From NCBI GenBank assembly GCA_963971405.1, contig OZ020490.1, positions 1,550,001 through 1,614,000 of the forward strand: 64,000 bases of DNA, read 5' to 3'. Of the stretch, positions 21,511 through 32,099 are shown one piece after another; position 1 is the first letter of the stretch; every line of letters starts with the position of its first letter. Origin of the DNA: Psococerastis gibbosa (lineage: Eukaryota > Arthropoda > Insecta > Psocodea > Psocidae). The position numbers were made by a program, and so were the translations under genes. The notes beneath the pieces were generated by a model. It made no database searches. It was not told the origin of the DNA and was given only the letters and a program-made list of their open reading frames with translations.

Positions 21511-23010
21511 TACTTTTTCGTGTCCAGGCGAACATCCCAAAATCGGGTGAAGTCGTAGGCAGCACTGTTGGCCTGCCATAGGTCATCCCTCGTGCATTGG
21601 ACCGGACATAGGCTGCACTGGAACAGGTGGTCCATGTCCTGCCTCTGACCACACGAGCACATGGTGTTGCTTTCGTCTGTCTGGCCCCATCTGGCCTATC
21701 ACACAGTAATAATTGCAGGGCACGCAATGCATTTGAGCCTGAATATTCTATCATGTTTTTTATGTAACACCTAAAACATGCCTGAAGGTAGAAATTGTCG
21801 ATAGAAATGTTTCGCAGAAAAATTATTTTTTTGTCATTTTCATACTGCTGTACTTACTTTCCTTCATGAGTAGAGGAAGAAGAACGCAATGATCCACAGT
21901 AAAATACTTTAATAGTGACCGGTTTCGGATAAAATCCATCATCTGACTTCTTCCTCCTCTACTCATGATGTTCTCCAAGTTCCACGAAGTCACCAAGGAA
22001 ACTCTCACAAGGACTTACTTTCCTTTATCCAATGCCAGAGCTCTTGGCATCTCTGCTATATGCTGACGAGACTCCCAGTAAAGGCGCATGGGGTTTCTGT
22101 CTTGGTTGTTGGAGAGGGCTGCGCAATCCTGAGGGTGTAGACCGTCCATTCTCCCAGAGTTGCAATGGGGACAGGTGTCCGAGTCTACAACCCCGATCCG
22201 GTGAAGGTGCCCTTGCAGGTAGTCGTGCCCAGTACAGAGTCTAAATTTGCGACTGCATCAGCCCTCTGTAGATCACGCGGTATGGGCTGGTTTACGAGTG
22301 ATTCCCACTGTTTCCTCATCGAATGCTTTCCTATGTTGTTTTTCAATTGCGGTTTCTATAGTGTTCTTCGCAGATGTCAGTGATGATACGTCATTACTGG
22401 GTTGAGGTAAGAGGTAAGGTAAGTGTTCTCCTTCACTAGAGCATCTGCACGTTCGTTTCCCAGCAGACCGATTTGACTTGGTACCCATTGAAATTGGCGA
22501 ATTGTGTGTGAGGCCAGAAGTCCCTCACGGCTGAACGCGCCATCATAGGTCAAGTAAGTCACCCATTGAAGTACGAGGTGCCACGGCATTGCAGAAAGAG
22601 TTTTAGGGCAGTTCTTAGTCAGCTCGCAGTCTGTTTAGGAGTTTTCTGTGAGGGTTATGATTGCGGCCAGTGAATCAATTGGGAATACGACTCTCCTTTG
22701 GATGCACTTCAGACTGAGGAGCGCTTCAGCTGCCCGATGAACCGCAGCTGTTTCGCCGTCATTGTTGCAAGCGTTTCATCCGAACGCCGAGCGTCCATCG
22801 AAGAGGGAACAGAAAAAGCCGGCCCCTGTTGCTCGCTGATCCGTCTGTGTAAACGTGCAACCAGTCCTCTTCATTGTAGCGCTCCGCGATGGGTTCGAGG
22901 GCAGCAGATTTTAGAGTATAAGGATCACATTGGCTTTTTGGGCGTATCGAGGTTGATGAGCGAGAGGTTCTTTTCAGGTAACTTTGGTAGGACTGTGTGG
23001 AATTTTTCAT
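21511..23010 (-). pseudogene. LINE ORF2 C-terminus (RNase H and zinc knuckle), decayed
   Basis: Reading the minus strand from 23010, blocks appear in LINE order: WLHVYTDGSA (RNase H start, near 22850), FQWVPSQIGLLGNERADAL (RNase H end, near 22470), FRLCTGHDYLQGHLHRIG with CPHCNSG (22150-22250), and CSCGQRQDMDHLFQC with CTRDDLW (21560-21680). Frameshifts and stops separate them. A second copy of the middle part lies at 62700-63220. It lies in intron 2 of the serine protease homolog, in antisense. Confidence 0.75.
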
Positions 23011-23029
23011 TAAAATGATGTTATTTTAA

Positions 23030-23492
23030 TTTTTTTACCCCCAGAAACAAACTATCAATGGGCAACTGAACCACCGCATTTTATTAACATTAATAACGAC
23101 TATAATATATGTGAATTTAGAAGAAACCATTGGAGCCGTTTTTGTGAAATAATGTATTTAGACGTCTTTTTGGAGTTTTTTGAGAATAAACCCCCCCCCC
23201 CCCCCAAATTGAGTTGGCCCAAAATAAAAAATAACTGTCCTAATATGTATGATTTTTATAAAGCTACATGCTATATTTCATCAAAATCGACTGAGTAGTT
23301 TGCTGGGAAATCGATGAACAGACAGAGCGACAGACAGACATACATTTAGTAAAAAAACACTTTTTTGGGTTCCTGGGACCTCAAAACGTGTAAATCCGTT
23401 GAAAGCTCGGAATATAAAATTTCGACCAACACAAATCTTTGCTTATAGGCCTACAACGTATAAATTGGAAAGCAATAAGAAAGCATGTACGG
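23030..23492 (-). mobile_element. Non-coding GTCT-microsatellite element, copy 6
   Basis: Includes the CCCCCAGAAACAAACTAT block, a C tract at 23191-23205, a short CAGA run and a terminal ACGTATAAATTGGAAAGCA. Its end lies only about 35 bp before exon 3 of the serine protease homolog. Confidence 0.75.
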
Positions 23493-23525
23493 GGTAACTC
23501 GTACCGGTTATATTAATTATTTCAG

Positions 23526-23720
23526 AACAACAGGAAAACCAACTACCTGTTGGTGAATTTGTCGTGCATCCGGATTATAATAGAGGAAGTGGAGCCGATA
23601 ACATAGCCATTATCAAGTTAAAGAAACCCATAGACTATGAAAAGACAGGAGTTGTACCAGCATGCTTACCTACTACAGTGGACTTTGGCACTTCGGTTGG
23701 TACACAAGCAGATACTCCTG
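23526..23720 (+). CDS. Serine protease homolog, exon 3 (Asp region)
   Basis: Acceptor TTAATTATTTCAG, donor GTAAGC, phase 2-in and phase 1-out, so codons join cleanly on both sides. It encodes VGEFVVHPDYNRGSGADN followed by IAIIKLKKPI and VVPACLP, the typical trypsin-fold segment around the catalytic Asp. That Asp (DNIAIIKL) is retained. A Cys that usually bridges to the protease domain is present in PACLP. Confidence 0.85.
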
Positions 23721-24810
23721 GTAAGCCAATGTAATGCAGGTGTTTCCTACTCATGGAGAATGCAGAGGAATACGTTTTCCCCGTGTTTAGGGAAACGTAG
23801 ACGCTAGGAAGCCCTTTAAAAAACATTTTTTTAACTATCAAATTATAGTATATCGTCATAAAAACCGTGAGTGTTATTTTCTACTGCACGATTGCTTCAA
23901 ACAAGATATTTTTAAGAAAAATCTTGGCCTTGGGGCCTGGTCAAAACCATTTTTTTTTTTTTAAATAATAATTGGAAGACAAGAGCACGTGATTAGGTTG
24001 CAAACACGCACTATAACAGTCGTCATTCCTTAAGCCTTTAAGAAAAATTTGAATATATTTTCCTCTCATACAAGTTTGACTTCAAAATCTGCAACTCAAT
24101 AGACGGGAACCTTGGCTTGGCTTGATATTTGTTCAAGAGGAATCACTTTACCCTTCCATTTAGCTTCATTTGGCGGTTTCCTTAGCTTACCTCCCTCAGG
24201 TCAGCTATAATAGAATCGTATAGTCGAAGCTCTGCTATTGGGTCACTAGGTACTACTTTACTGTCGAGACAACAGCGTTTGCCTCTACCTCTAATGAAGT
24301 CTACCTGTTTTGCCTTGTCCGTTCTTGAATGCTGTAAGGTGTTCATCCCTTTTCTGAATTAGAAACGAAGTAACTTGCTACCACCCACCGGTTATGTGCC
24401 TCTCATGCACCTATTCAAGCATATAGCTGTTCCGGCTTCGTTTTTTACTCCAAATGCACATCCGCAGTGACATTTTGCTTTTCAAACCTTCACTGATCTT
24501 CCCTACACAATGCTATTCATTATTCAAAAATATGTTATATATATATTTCAAAAAAAGATAATGCAACCTAGCCTACTTGATTTTGATGTAAATACAAGTG
24601 TTTGTCCGTTATCCGCGCCTCTCGAGACTCATTTTCGTCTGAAAACTCACCAAAATAGCAGTCGCCCACACAGGAACAAATAAAATAAATAAATAGAATC
24701 CGGGATGATAGAAAGAAGACAGAAAGAAAACTGTCTTTATTTCTCTTATGGGCGAATTTTGGGCCTTACAATTAACCCATTAGATTAGATAGGCCGTGGT
24801 CTTTCTGAAA
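23721..24810. other. Intron 3 sequence without an assigned element
   Basis: No gene or clear element end was seen. Confidence 0.4.
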
Positions 24811-24813
24811 GCG

Positions 24814-25240
24814 TACTTGTGGTATAGTATGGTGTGGCATGTAGTGTGTATGAACTGAAAGTAGGTTAGTGCTGAATGGATATAAGTTGGTACCCAACGT
24901 GGTACGGGAGGAGTGTTGAGGAATATTATGAGGGTAGGGGAAGTGTGAGTACAATAGAGTGATCATGGAAATGCCAATATCGAGTGCTTAATTCAAAATA
25001 CAAAATAAAAACCCGAAATGTCCTGTCACGGTCGCCATGAAGTAAGGTTGGCGTAATATATATAAAAATATTAAGCAGTCGATATAAGCATTTCTATGAT
25101 CACTGTATTGTACCCACACTTCCCCTACTCTCATAACACTCCTCAACACTCCTCCCGTACCAACTCATATCCATTCAGAACTAACCTACTTTCAGTTCAT
25201 ACACACTACATGCCACACCCATACTATACCACATACTTCC
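24814..25240. repeat. Long fold-back (inverted repeat) in intron 3
   Basis: 24814-24974 is an imperfect inverted copy of 25088-25240 (shared blocks include GGTGTGGCATGTAGTGTGTA and GGGAGGAGTGTTGAGGA), with a loop of about 113 bp. Because it lies inside a transcribed intron, the pre-mRNA could form a hairpin of roughly 150 bp. A single-arm relative interrupts gag at 11515-11757. Confidence 0.85.
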
Positions 25241-25469
25241 ATTGTTCCATACTAGTATAAATATCAGTGGACCCTGCCCAAACACTTGCTGCTCAGCCTC
25301 CGAGATACAATCTCAGAAGTCTACGCAGTTCCATTGAAGATGTCGATCACAGATTTAGACAAAACGTTTGGAAAGACGGCCTGTCATCCCGGATTCTAGC
25401 GCTTCATCACGTAACTTCGGCAGTGAAAGCCTTTGCAATTATAATCATTATGATTGTTTATTCTTTCAG

Positions 25470-25615
25470 GTTACCGCCTCGAAAGACGAACTCAACCAAT
25501 AATGTACGACTTCTCTAATATGACTCTAGAAATAGTGGCCACCGAGCGATGTAAGAGATTAGGAAATGGTAATGATGGAAATATCTGCGCTGTTCGCACT
25601 GGAGAGAACTGTCAG
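25470..25615 (+). CDS. Serine protease homolog, exon 4
   Basis: Acceptor TTCTTTCAG, donor GTAGTG. The first two bases complete a Gly codon with exon 3. It encodes YRLERRTQPIMYDFSN, LEIVATERCKRL, NICAVRTGENCQ. This is the segment between the acid region and the active-site Ser, with the usual Cys pairs. Where active trypsins have AGWG, this chain has a PGYRL-type sequence. Confidence 0.82.
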
Positions 25616-25859
25616 GTAGTGTATAATCTCTACCTGGGCATAAGTTCCCATCAAAATTCACAATTAAAAACTGGACACGGCACGGCCAAGTATCATTGGT
25701 AGATAGAGCTGCCTGCCGTCCAAGGAATTTACTGGCACAGATTTTGTAATTTGGCAAACTTTTTAAGAATTCTTATTCGTCCTTTACGGAGGCGTTGAGT
25801 GGAGTCCCTCCTTGACAGGGGTTGCAGGTAAGGGTGGTTTTTTGTAAATCCGACAATGC

Positions 25860-26298
25860 TTGCTGCCCCCCCCCCCCCCAGAAGCAAACTATTAAAGGGA
25901 CAAGCGACGCCCCGCGTTTTGTTAACATTACTAACGACTACAATATATGTGAATTTATAAGAAATTGTTTGAGCCGTTTTAGAGAAAAAAAATAGTATAC
26001 GTTTTTTTGAATGTTTTTGAGAATAAAACCCCCAAAATTGAGTCAGCCCAAAATATAAAAAAAAAATGGTCCCGAGGTATGATATTGGGGCAATTACATG
26101 CCACATTTAATCCATCAAATCCACCGAGTAGTTTGCCCGCAAATCGATGAACAGACAGATAGACAAGCAGTCAGACATTTCGAAAAAAAAACACTTTTTT
26201 GGGTTCCTGGGACCTCAAAACGTGTAAACCCATTGAAATCTCGGATTTGAAAATTTTGTTCATCACAAAGCTTTCCTTATAAATAAGGGAAAGCAATA
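25860..26298 (-). mobile_element. Non-coding GTCT-microsatellite element, copy 7 (intron 4)
   Basis: C tract at 25866-25879, CAGAAGCAAACTAT block, a short CAGA run near 26153, and GGTTCCTGGGACCTCAAAAC. The terminal part is truncated near 26298. Confidence 0.7.
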
Positions 26299-26372
26299 AT
26301 AATACAGTCCAGTCCGGAAAGGGGTAGAGAAGTGCAGTTTTCTCTAACAAACGCATGGTATTAACATTTCAG

Positions 26373-26535
26373 GATCAAGAGGGAGGTCCACTTCTTGTCG
26401 ATGACGAAACGACGGGACGCACGACGGTGGTGGGGGTAGTAAGCCAGGGGTGGAAATGTTTTGAAAGTGATCGAAATGACCCATGGATTGCAATACCAGT
26501 AGCTAGATATTTGTCTTGGATAACAGAAGTTACTG
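26373..26535 (+). CDS. Serine protease homolog, exon 5 (Ser region)
   Basis: Acceptor CATTTCAG, donor GTAAGT, phase 0-in and phase 1-out. Joined to exon 4 it reads CQDQEGGPLLVDD, aligned with CQGDSGGPL of active enzymes. The nucleophile Ser is Glu and the preceding GD is DQ. The rest (VVGVVSQGWKCF, PWIAIPVARYLSWITEV) fits the C-terminal beta-barrel and final helix. With Thr in place of His in exon 2, two of three catalytic residues are gone. The product is a serine protease homolog; such proteins act as cofactors, decoys or binding proteins in arthropod haemolymph, saliva or venom, but the role here is unknown. Confidence 0.87.
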
Positions 26536-26571
26536 GTAAGTTATTAAGAAGACTCGTATCAGTAATTTGTT

Positions 26572-26815
26572 AAGTCATGCCTTCGCCTGCTTCATTGTCT
26601 CAACTCTCAATGGCAAGTTCGTCTTAGCTTGTCCATTATCGCTTGTAGCAGGTGTAGGTTGACATGGAGGACGCATACCAGTTTGCCAATGGTCTAAAAT
26701 TTTTACGGAATCAATACAAATACTGTCCGAACTCCATGGGGCCGTTGGCATTGGACAAGGGACCTGTAGGGCACTATAAGTGCATAAAAAGTCCCTCAGG
26801 ACATTATTATTGTTA
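26572..26815. repeat. Interspersed repeat, copy 1
   Basis: Matches 39925-40165: AAGTCATGCCTTCGCCTG, TAGCTTGTCCATT, GTAGGTTGACAT, CGTTGGCATTGGACAAGGG. Class unknown. Confidence 0.65.
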
Positions 26816-27138
26816 TAATTATTATCATGTTATAAAGAAACAGACACCCGATATCAGTTCTTGCATAAAATAAATTTCTCTGAATTTGGTATAATCAAAG
26901 ATATGGACTAAACCAGAAGAAATGTCTCATAACATTTTGAAGAGTCTGGGTGGAGAGCGCTACTTATACGACTTAAATTACGACTTACGACTTACTTAAT
27001 TACGACAGCTGGTCTGCTATCAAATCCTGTAGCTATACACCTATGTAAATGAGAAAGTAGGAATAGTTTTGAGTATATGGTGCTTGTGTGACGTTCAATC
27101 AGAGCAGTGCAAAATTAAATAATAACTTGTAACGCAGC

Positions 27139-27334
27139 CAGTGGCGGATCCACATGGGGCACGGGGGTCATGACCCCCCCCCCCCCCCAAATGAGTAAAT
27201 GCATAATAAATTCATACAAGATGCCTAGTAAATAAAAAAAATTATAAAACTCAACTTTTAAACAAAACTAATTGCCTTTTAAACATATAAAAAAAACTTG
27301 TGACCCCCCTAAATTTTCCGCTGGATCCGGCCTG
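27139..27334. mobile_element. hAT-like MITE with G/C tracts
   Basis: Inverted ends CAGTGGCGGATCCA and CTGGATCCGGCCTG, flanked by AACGCAGC and, one base further, AACACAGC. Same family as 15185-15367. Confidence 0.7.
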
Positions 27335-27344
27335 TAACACAGCT

Positions 27345-28835
27345 TTATTTAGGGTACTCACAGAGTAGAGCCGGGATGTACGATGGTAGCCGTGATGGTA
27401 GCTTACCCGCTTAATCGATGGGTAGTACCTGGCCGGAACTAGGGGTGTTCGTGTTGGCACTGTTTTATTCGCCGGTTCCTTCGTTGCAGTTCTGCTTTGT
27501 AATTCAAGATGGATGGATTAGAAGAAACAATATTGCTTGATAGTGCTGCTACTAAATGGTTTTCATTGTTTAGTAATGACCGTTTATGGAATAATAAATT
27601 ATTGGTTGCGTTTCAGCTGTGCCATCAGTAGGCTCTCTATTCAATAAAAGTAAACATTCTTCAATCAAGAATTGTGCATAACTCGAGGAAAAAATACCAA
27701 CTATTTGTAGTTATATTAATACTCTAATTCTACAAAACAAACCCTCCAACATAATTAGTGATATGGAAACTAAGAAAATTATTGTCAGAAAACACACAAA
27801 TAGTTCAAATTGTATGCAACTCTGTAAAATAAAAAAATGTAGTTCAATACAATACCTATATATACCGCTCGACCAGCGCTTACAAGCTATGTAAACAATC
27901 TAGGGTTCTTATTACAGAGTGTTACAGAGTAGAGCCGGGATGTAAGCTGGTAGCTGGGATGGTAGCTTACTCGCTTAGTCGATGAGTACCTGGCCGGAAT
28001 GAGGGGTGTTCGTGTTGGTACTGTTTTAATCGCCGGTTACTTCCTTGCAGTTCTGTTTTGTAGTTCAAGATGGATGGATTATTAGAAGAAACAATATTGA
28101 TTGATAGTGTTGCTACTAAGTGATTTTTATTTTTTAGTAATGACCGTGAGTTTAGTGTGAATAGGGAAAGAGACCAAGAGAACTTCCAGTTCGTTCACCA
28201 CTTCGTTCCATAACTTAGTTAATATATGTCTGTTGTGGTGATCAGGATGCGCCTGATTCCATATAGGGATCCTATATTAAATACTTCGGAAACGAGTTTT
28301 TCTATGTCCATTGTGAATATCCAAAAACTATTTGAAATCGTAAAACAGTAAGTGTATAAACACTGACAGACCGGGATTGTTGATTGTATCGTAGTAATAG
28401 CAGCAGTCACTTCGACATTGGAGGAGGAGGCCAACTGGGCATGAGTACGCCGCTCGACCAGCGCTTACAAGCTATGTAACAATCTAGATAGCAATTATAA
28501 TTCCTTCCATCTAGGCTCCCTGCGCCCATCCTGGTAACCTGCTAGGCTCCGTTGTGAACGGGTACACTGCCTGCTGAGGCAACATTGTTACATAGCGGTA
28601 AGCGAGTAAGCTACCATCCCGGCTACCAGCGTACATCCCGGCTCCACTCTGTAAGAACCCTAGATTGTTTACATAGCTTGTAAGCGCTGGTCGAGCGGTA
28701 TATATAGGTATTGTATTGAAGGTAGCAATTATATTTGCTTCCATCTAGGCACCCTGCGCCCATCCAGGTAACCTGCCAGGCTCCCCTGTGAACGGGTACG
28801 CTGCCTACTAAGGCAACATTGTTAAAACCTCGATA
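27345..28835. repeat. Composite region of repeated and inverted segments
   Basis: 27365-27600 and 27920-28150 are direct near-copies, each with AGAGTAGAGCCGGGATGTA and a short frame starting MDGLEE or MDGLLEE. 27865-27910 recurs inverted at 28655-28705 (GACCAGCGCTTACAAGCTAT) and directly at 28448-28490. The block CCTGCGCCCATCC...GGTAACCTGC occurs twice (28520 and 28755). It looks like nested non-autonomous elements; no full gene is present. Confidence 0.6.
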
Positions 28836-29051
28836 AAAGCATGGGGAGCGCTGGGAGGTTATGGTTCAAGTTTACGAATCCGATATTTGTTATAATGAAG
28901 AATATCGTCAGTGGGCTAGGTAAAACCAACAAATACGCTATAGTAAGTATGTTACAAACCGCCCTAATGTAGTAAGTTATAGTATAAGTTGAAAATAAGG
29001 ATTTGTTATCATAACAATTTTAATAATTGTACTGTACTGGATTGTTTGCAG

Positions 29052-29074
29052 GTGAAAAGTTCTGCAATGAATAA
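29052..29074 (+). CDS. Serine protease homolog, proposed terminal coding exon
   Basis: Follows acceptor GGATTGTTTGCAG. In the phase left by exon 5 it adds GEKFCNE and a TAA, giving a total of about 265 residues, normal for this fold, with one extra C-terminal Cys. Support is the splice phase and total length only, so another terminal exon is possible. Confidence 0.5.
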
Positions 29075-29159
29075 ATTTCGTTCTTGGATAAGGATTAAGA
29101 GACAACCTGTGTGGGTTGTTCATATTTGTCTAGTAAAACCAATCATATTCCTATATATA

Positions 29160-29560
29160 TACCTATTCTTCTTCTTCTTCTCGTGCCCCTTCAACGTTGA
29201 AGATTGGCGATCATTTGAGCGATAAGTTTTAAACTTTTCGCTCATGATGATTGTACAAGGGATGCCCCGAAGGACCTTTAATGCAGTGGTTTCCCGTTGC
29301 CTTCTGCATCCTTATGCCGATGACTCCTCTGTTGAATTCTTCCGCCTTTAGGGAGCTTTTTCTCTCCCATGGACAAAAGGGTGCCCATGCCCTAGCTCCA
29401 AGGAGCTAGGTGGGGGATCTTTAACCGGACCCCAGCACTCGGTACTGCTTGGTCGGGGACTGCTTATTCATCTTATTCGCAGCTAACCATCATATCTGAT
29501 GGCCGTTCACTATCCGCCACCTGTGACCCCACTAGTAGCCTGCAGTTCAGCCCTATATAT
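29160..29560 (-). mobile_element. Probable non-LTR retroelement 3' fragment
   Basis: Minus-strand sequence with GGCAACGGGAAACCACTGC and a terminal (GAA)n run at 29166-29180 looks like a retroelement 3' end. It is GC-richer than its surroundings. It has no second copy in the window. Confidence 0.45.
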
Positions 29561-29942
29561 ACCTATATTATATAGTAATTAAGAAAGTAACCCTACATTT
29601 TATATTCAATATACTGTATATGGTAAAAATATGACAAAATCAAAATTAATTACGTCTGCTGTGAGAGGGCAAACTTTCAATCTACATAAATCATACGAGG
29701 AATATCAGATTCCTGTCCATCTGACGTCACCGAATGTGAGGTAAGTAAAGTAAAATACATTCCTCCAAAAGTAACTGTTTACAATATGGATTCATTCATA
29801 CAAAGTTTTATCCGCCCTGTGCAATGAGAAACTCGTATCTGCACGGTTGGACGGCAAATCAAGCAGGTGAGAGAAAATGTTGACATCAATGTCGCCGGCT
29901 TGGGAATGATTGCGCAGAGCCCCAACTAACAGCTCTTGTCAA

Positions 29943-30339
29943 AGGCGCGGTTTCCACCGACCGGCTAGGGCTAAATACAAATACGGTGACGTGGTAGCAT
30001 ACATTCAAGACTTAGGCGGGGTTTCCACCGACCTCGCATTGCAGAATGCAAATGACATTGACGGAAATTAGAATTTTTCTTTTTATAGAAATCTATTAAA
30101 ATGTTTGTACTTAACATATCCCATGACGCCATTTTTTAATTTTAGTTTCTTTGTTTGTGATTTTACTGTATGATCATTGATCAATTTTAACTATGGCATA
30201 GAGGAAAACAAACATTTCCGTCAATGTCATCTGCATTCTGCAATGCGAGGTCAGTTGAAATCCCACTTAAGTCTTGAATGTCTGCTACCACGTCACCGTA
30301 TTTCTATTTAGCCCTAGCCGGCCGGTGGAAACCGCGCCT
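29943..30339. mobile_element. Long-hairpin element, copy H3
   Basis: The two halves are inverted copies: outer arms (GGCGCGGTTTCCACCG, CCGGCTAGGGCTA, ACGTGGTAGCA) plus inner arms (CGCATTGCAGAATGCA, ACATTGACGGAAAT). The flanks AA and TAA are weak TTAA relics. It is closely related to 63363-63750. Confidence 0.8.
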
Positions 30340-30439
30340 AAGTGGGGGCTTAACCTTAATATATTTAAAACTCCATTCTGCCCGGTGTATCTACGCTGAA
30401 AATATTTCGGGGGGTCCGGACCCCCTGGGCCCTCTTTCA

Positions 30440-30650
30440 CTTTTCATTTCATCAAAATCCACTGGGTAGTTTGCCAACAAATCGACGACCAGACAGACAG
30501 ACCGACCGACAGACATTTCATAGAAACCACTTTTTGGATACCTGAAACGTCAAAACGTGTTAATCCACAGAATTCCCTAAATCGAAAAAGTCGACCATCA
30601 CAAAGCTTTTCTTATACTAGGCCTACGTATTTAGTAAAGCGAAAATGAAT
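30440..30650 (-). mobile_element. Non-coding GTCT-microsatellite element, terminal fragment
   Basis: CATCAAAATCCACTGGGTAG, a CAGA/GACC run at 30492-30515 and CATCACAAAGCTTTTC mark the end of this family. Confidence 0.65.
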
Positions 30651-30733
30651 AGTGTCCACCCCTATTTTACTGGGCTGTGTTTTGAAAAGAAAAAAACATT
30701 TGCATATTTACACATAAGTTATATTAGAGTAGC

Positions 30734-31879
30734 CTACGTAGGAGACTGATTACCATAACCATTAACATTACCATTGGCATTCTCCACACTGGGTTGTTGT
30801 CTATTTGCAAAATAGTTTTCAATCTCTTGCAAGGTACGGCCCTTGGTCTCAGGAACGAGACCACAGACAAAAAAGCAGGCAAGAATACAACAAACAGTAT
30901 AGAAACCAAAAACACCATCAAGTAAAATACTATCACGCATCACATCGTATGTCTTAATAACTACAAACATCATTAATAAGTTCAAAGAACCCGCAGCAGA
31001 ACTCAACCCAGAACGTCTATTTTCCGGCAAAATTTCGCCCATAAGCACAAAAGGTATTGTGTTGAGCCCTATAGAAAATCCCACGGTAAAAACCATAAGT
31101 GCCACTAAAGGAAGTAAACCTATGCTCGCGGCTTCACCGCGTCGTTCGTGGAAGAAGTAAATCGATAGAGCGCCCATTGAGCAGGCGCATAATATGGTTG
31201 ACAACACAAGCAAAGGTTTACGACCGACGCGGTCAACTAGGAATAAAGAAAGCGCTGTTGCTAATACTTGTACAGCGCCTACTAAAACTGTCGCTAAATG
31301 GCCTTCTATTGTTGATTCAGCCGCAACGAAAATGTCAACGGTGTATACAACGATTACTTCGAAGCCGCTGAGTTGTTGGAGGATTAGTAACGCTACCGAG
31401 AGTAGGAAAGGACGGTAGACTGCTGAGTGAAGTAAGGAGGTCTCGTCTACCTTTGCTTTTGTTTCTTTCTTCTTGTCTTCCAGTTTGAATGAGAATCGAA
31501 GGTTCTCGATGTTGATGGAAGATTTTCGCGCGCTGAGGTTAGCCATGTCCGAAGAGGATAGTCTTCGTTTGGGGTTGTGTTCCATGGGCTTGCGTTTGCC
31601 ATCGTAGAGCTTGCAGCCGGTCCGGTAGTTTTCGTCGAGCCACATCATGGAGTCCTCGGCTGCTTGTGTTTGACCATTGGCAGAGAGCCAGGCGGGGGAC
31701 TCGGGCAGGGGGAGAAGCAGCAGGATGTTGAGGAGGGGGAACACGAGGGAGAAGAGGGCGAGCTGGTGCCACTGTAGCCAGATGCCTCCCGTGTAGGAAA
31801 GCAGGACGCCAATGGTCATGAAGAGGGATGGTAGGGAGGCGAGCACTCCGCGGATGTCTGCGTGTGAGCATTCACTGAC
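30734..31879 (-). CDS. Facilitated sugar (trehalose-type) transporter, last coding exon
   Basis: Major Facilitator sugar transporters move hexoses or trehalose down gradients across the plasma membrane. This exon starts after acceptor GGTTACAG at 31880 and ends at TAG 30734-30736 (381 codons). It encodes the second half of TM4 onward: VSECSHADIRG, the loop motif PLPESPAWL, a long charged cytoplasmic loop, QQLSGFEVIVVYTVDIF in TM7, VDRVGRKPLL, then MGEILPENRRSG and the terminal VPETKGRTLQEIENYF. These are standard sugar-porter signatures. Exon 2 joins in phase 0, so QVY is followed by VSECS. The open frame upstream to 32023 is read-through into an intronic SINE and is not coding. Substrate is inferred from resemblance to insect Tret1-like proteins. 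Confidence 0.92.
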   Translation of the reverse strand, partial: VSECSHADIRGVLASLPSLFMTIGVLLSYTGGIWLQWHQLALFSLVFPLLNILLLLPLPESPAWLSANGQTQAAEDSMMWLDENYRTGCKLYDGKRKPMEHNPKRRLSSSDMANLSARKSSINIENLRFSFKLEDKKKETKAKVDETSLLHSAVYRPFLLSVALLILQQLSGFEVIVVYTVDIFVAAESTIEGHLATVLVGAVQVLATALSLFLVDRVGRKPLLVLSTILCACSMGALSIYFFHERRGEAASIGLLPLVALMVFTVGFSIGLNTIPFVLMGEILPENRRSGLSSAAGSLNLLMMFVVIKTYDVMRDSILLDGVFGFYTVCCILACFFVCGLVPETKGRTLQEIENYFANRQQPSVENANGNVNGYGNQSPT

Positions 31880-31888
31880 CTGTAACCA

Positions 31889-32075
31889 ATTTAGCATAAC
31901 AGTTAAGACATGTAGAGTAGTGGTACGGACTTTCACCCGAAATATTGTTGGTTCGAGCCCCACACTTGCTGCATTTCCTCGCAAAACTTTGGAGGGCATG
32001 TAAATCAGGTGGTTTCGAGCCATACGAGCTGGACTTTATAGCCATAACTCCGCTATTTTGGCTAAGTAATAAAAC
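31889..32075 (+). mobile_element. tRNA-related SINE, copy 3
   Basis: GGTTCGAGCCCCACAC at 31951-31966, TTTGGAGGGCATG and AACTCCGCTATTTTGGCTAA. It lies antisense in transporter intron 2, starting only about 10 bp beyond the exon 3 acceptor. Confidence 0.8.
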
Positions 32076-32099
32076 AATCATCAAGTTGTTATGTAGCCT

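Noticed and set aside
22032-22244. Plus-strand frame as a gene
   Set aside because: It is antisense to LINE RNase H/zinc-knuckle sequence.
24814-25240. The fold-back as a TIR transposon
   Set aside because: I could not find a target-site duplication, so it is recorded only as an inverted repeat.
31539-31871. Pro/His-rich frame on the minus strand and overlapping plus-strand frames
   Set aside because: Shadow frames of the transporter exon.
31880-32023. N-terminal extension of the transporter frame
   Set aside because: It reads into the intronic SINE. A good acceptor at 31880 and exact phase with exon 2 show the exon starts at 31879.
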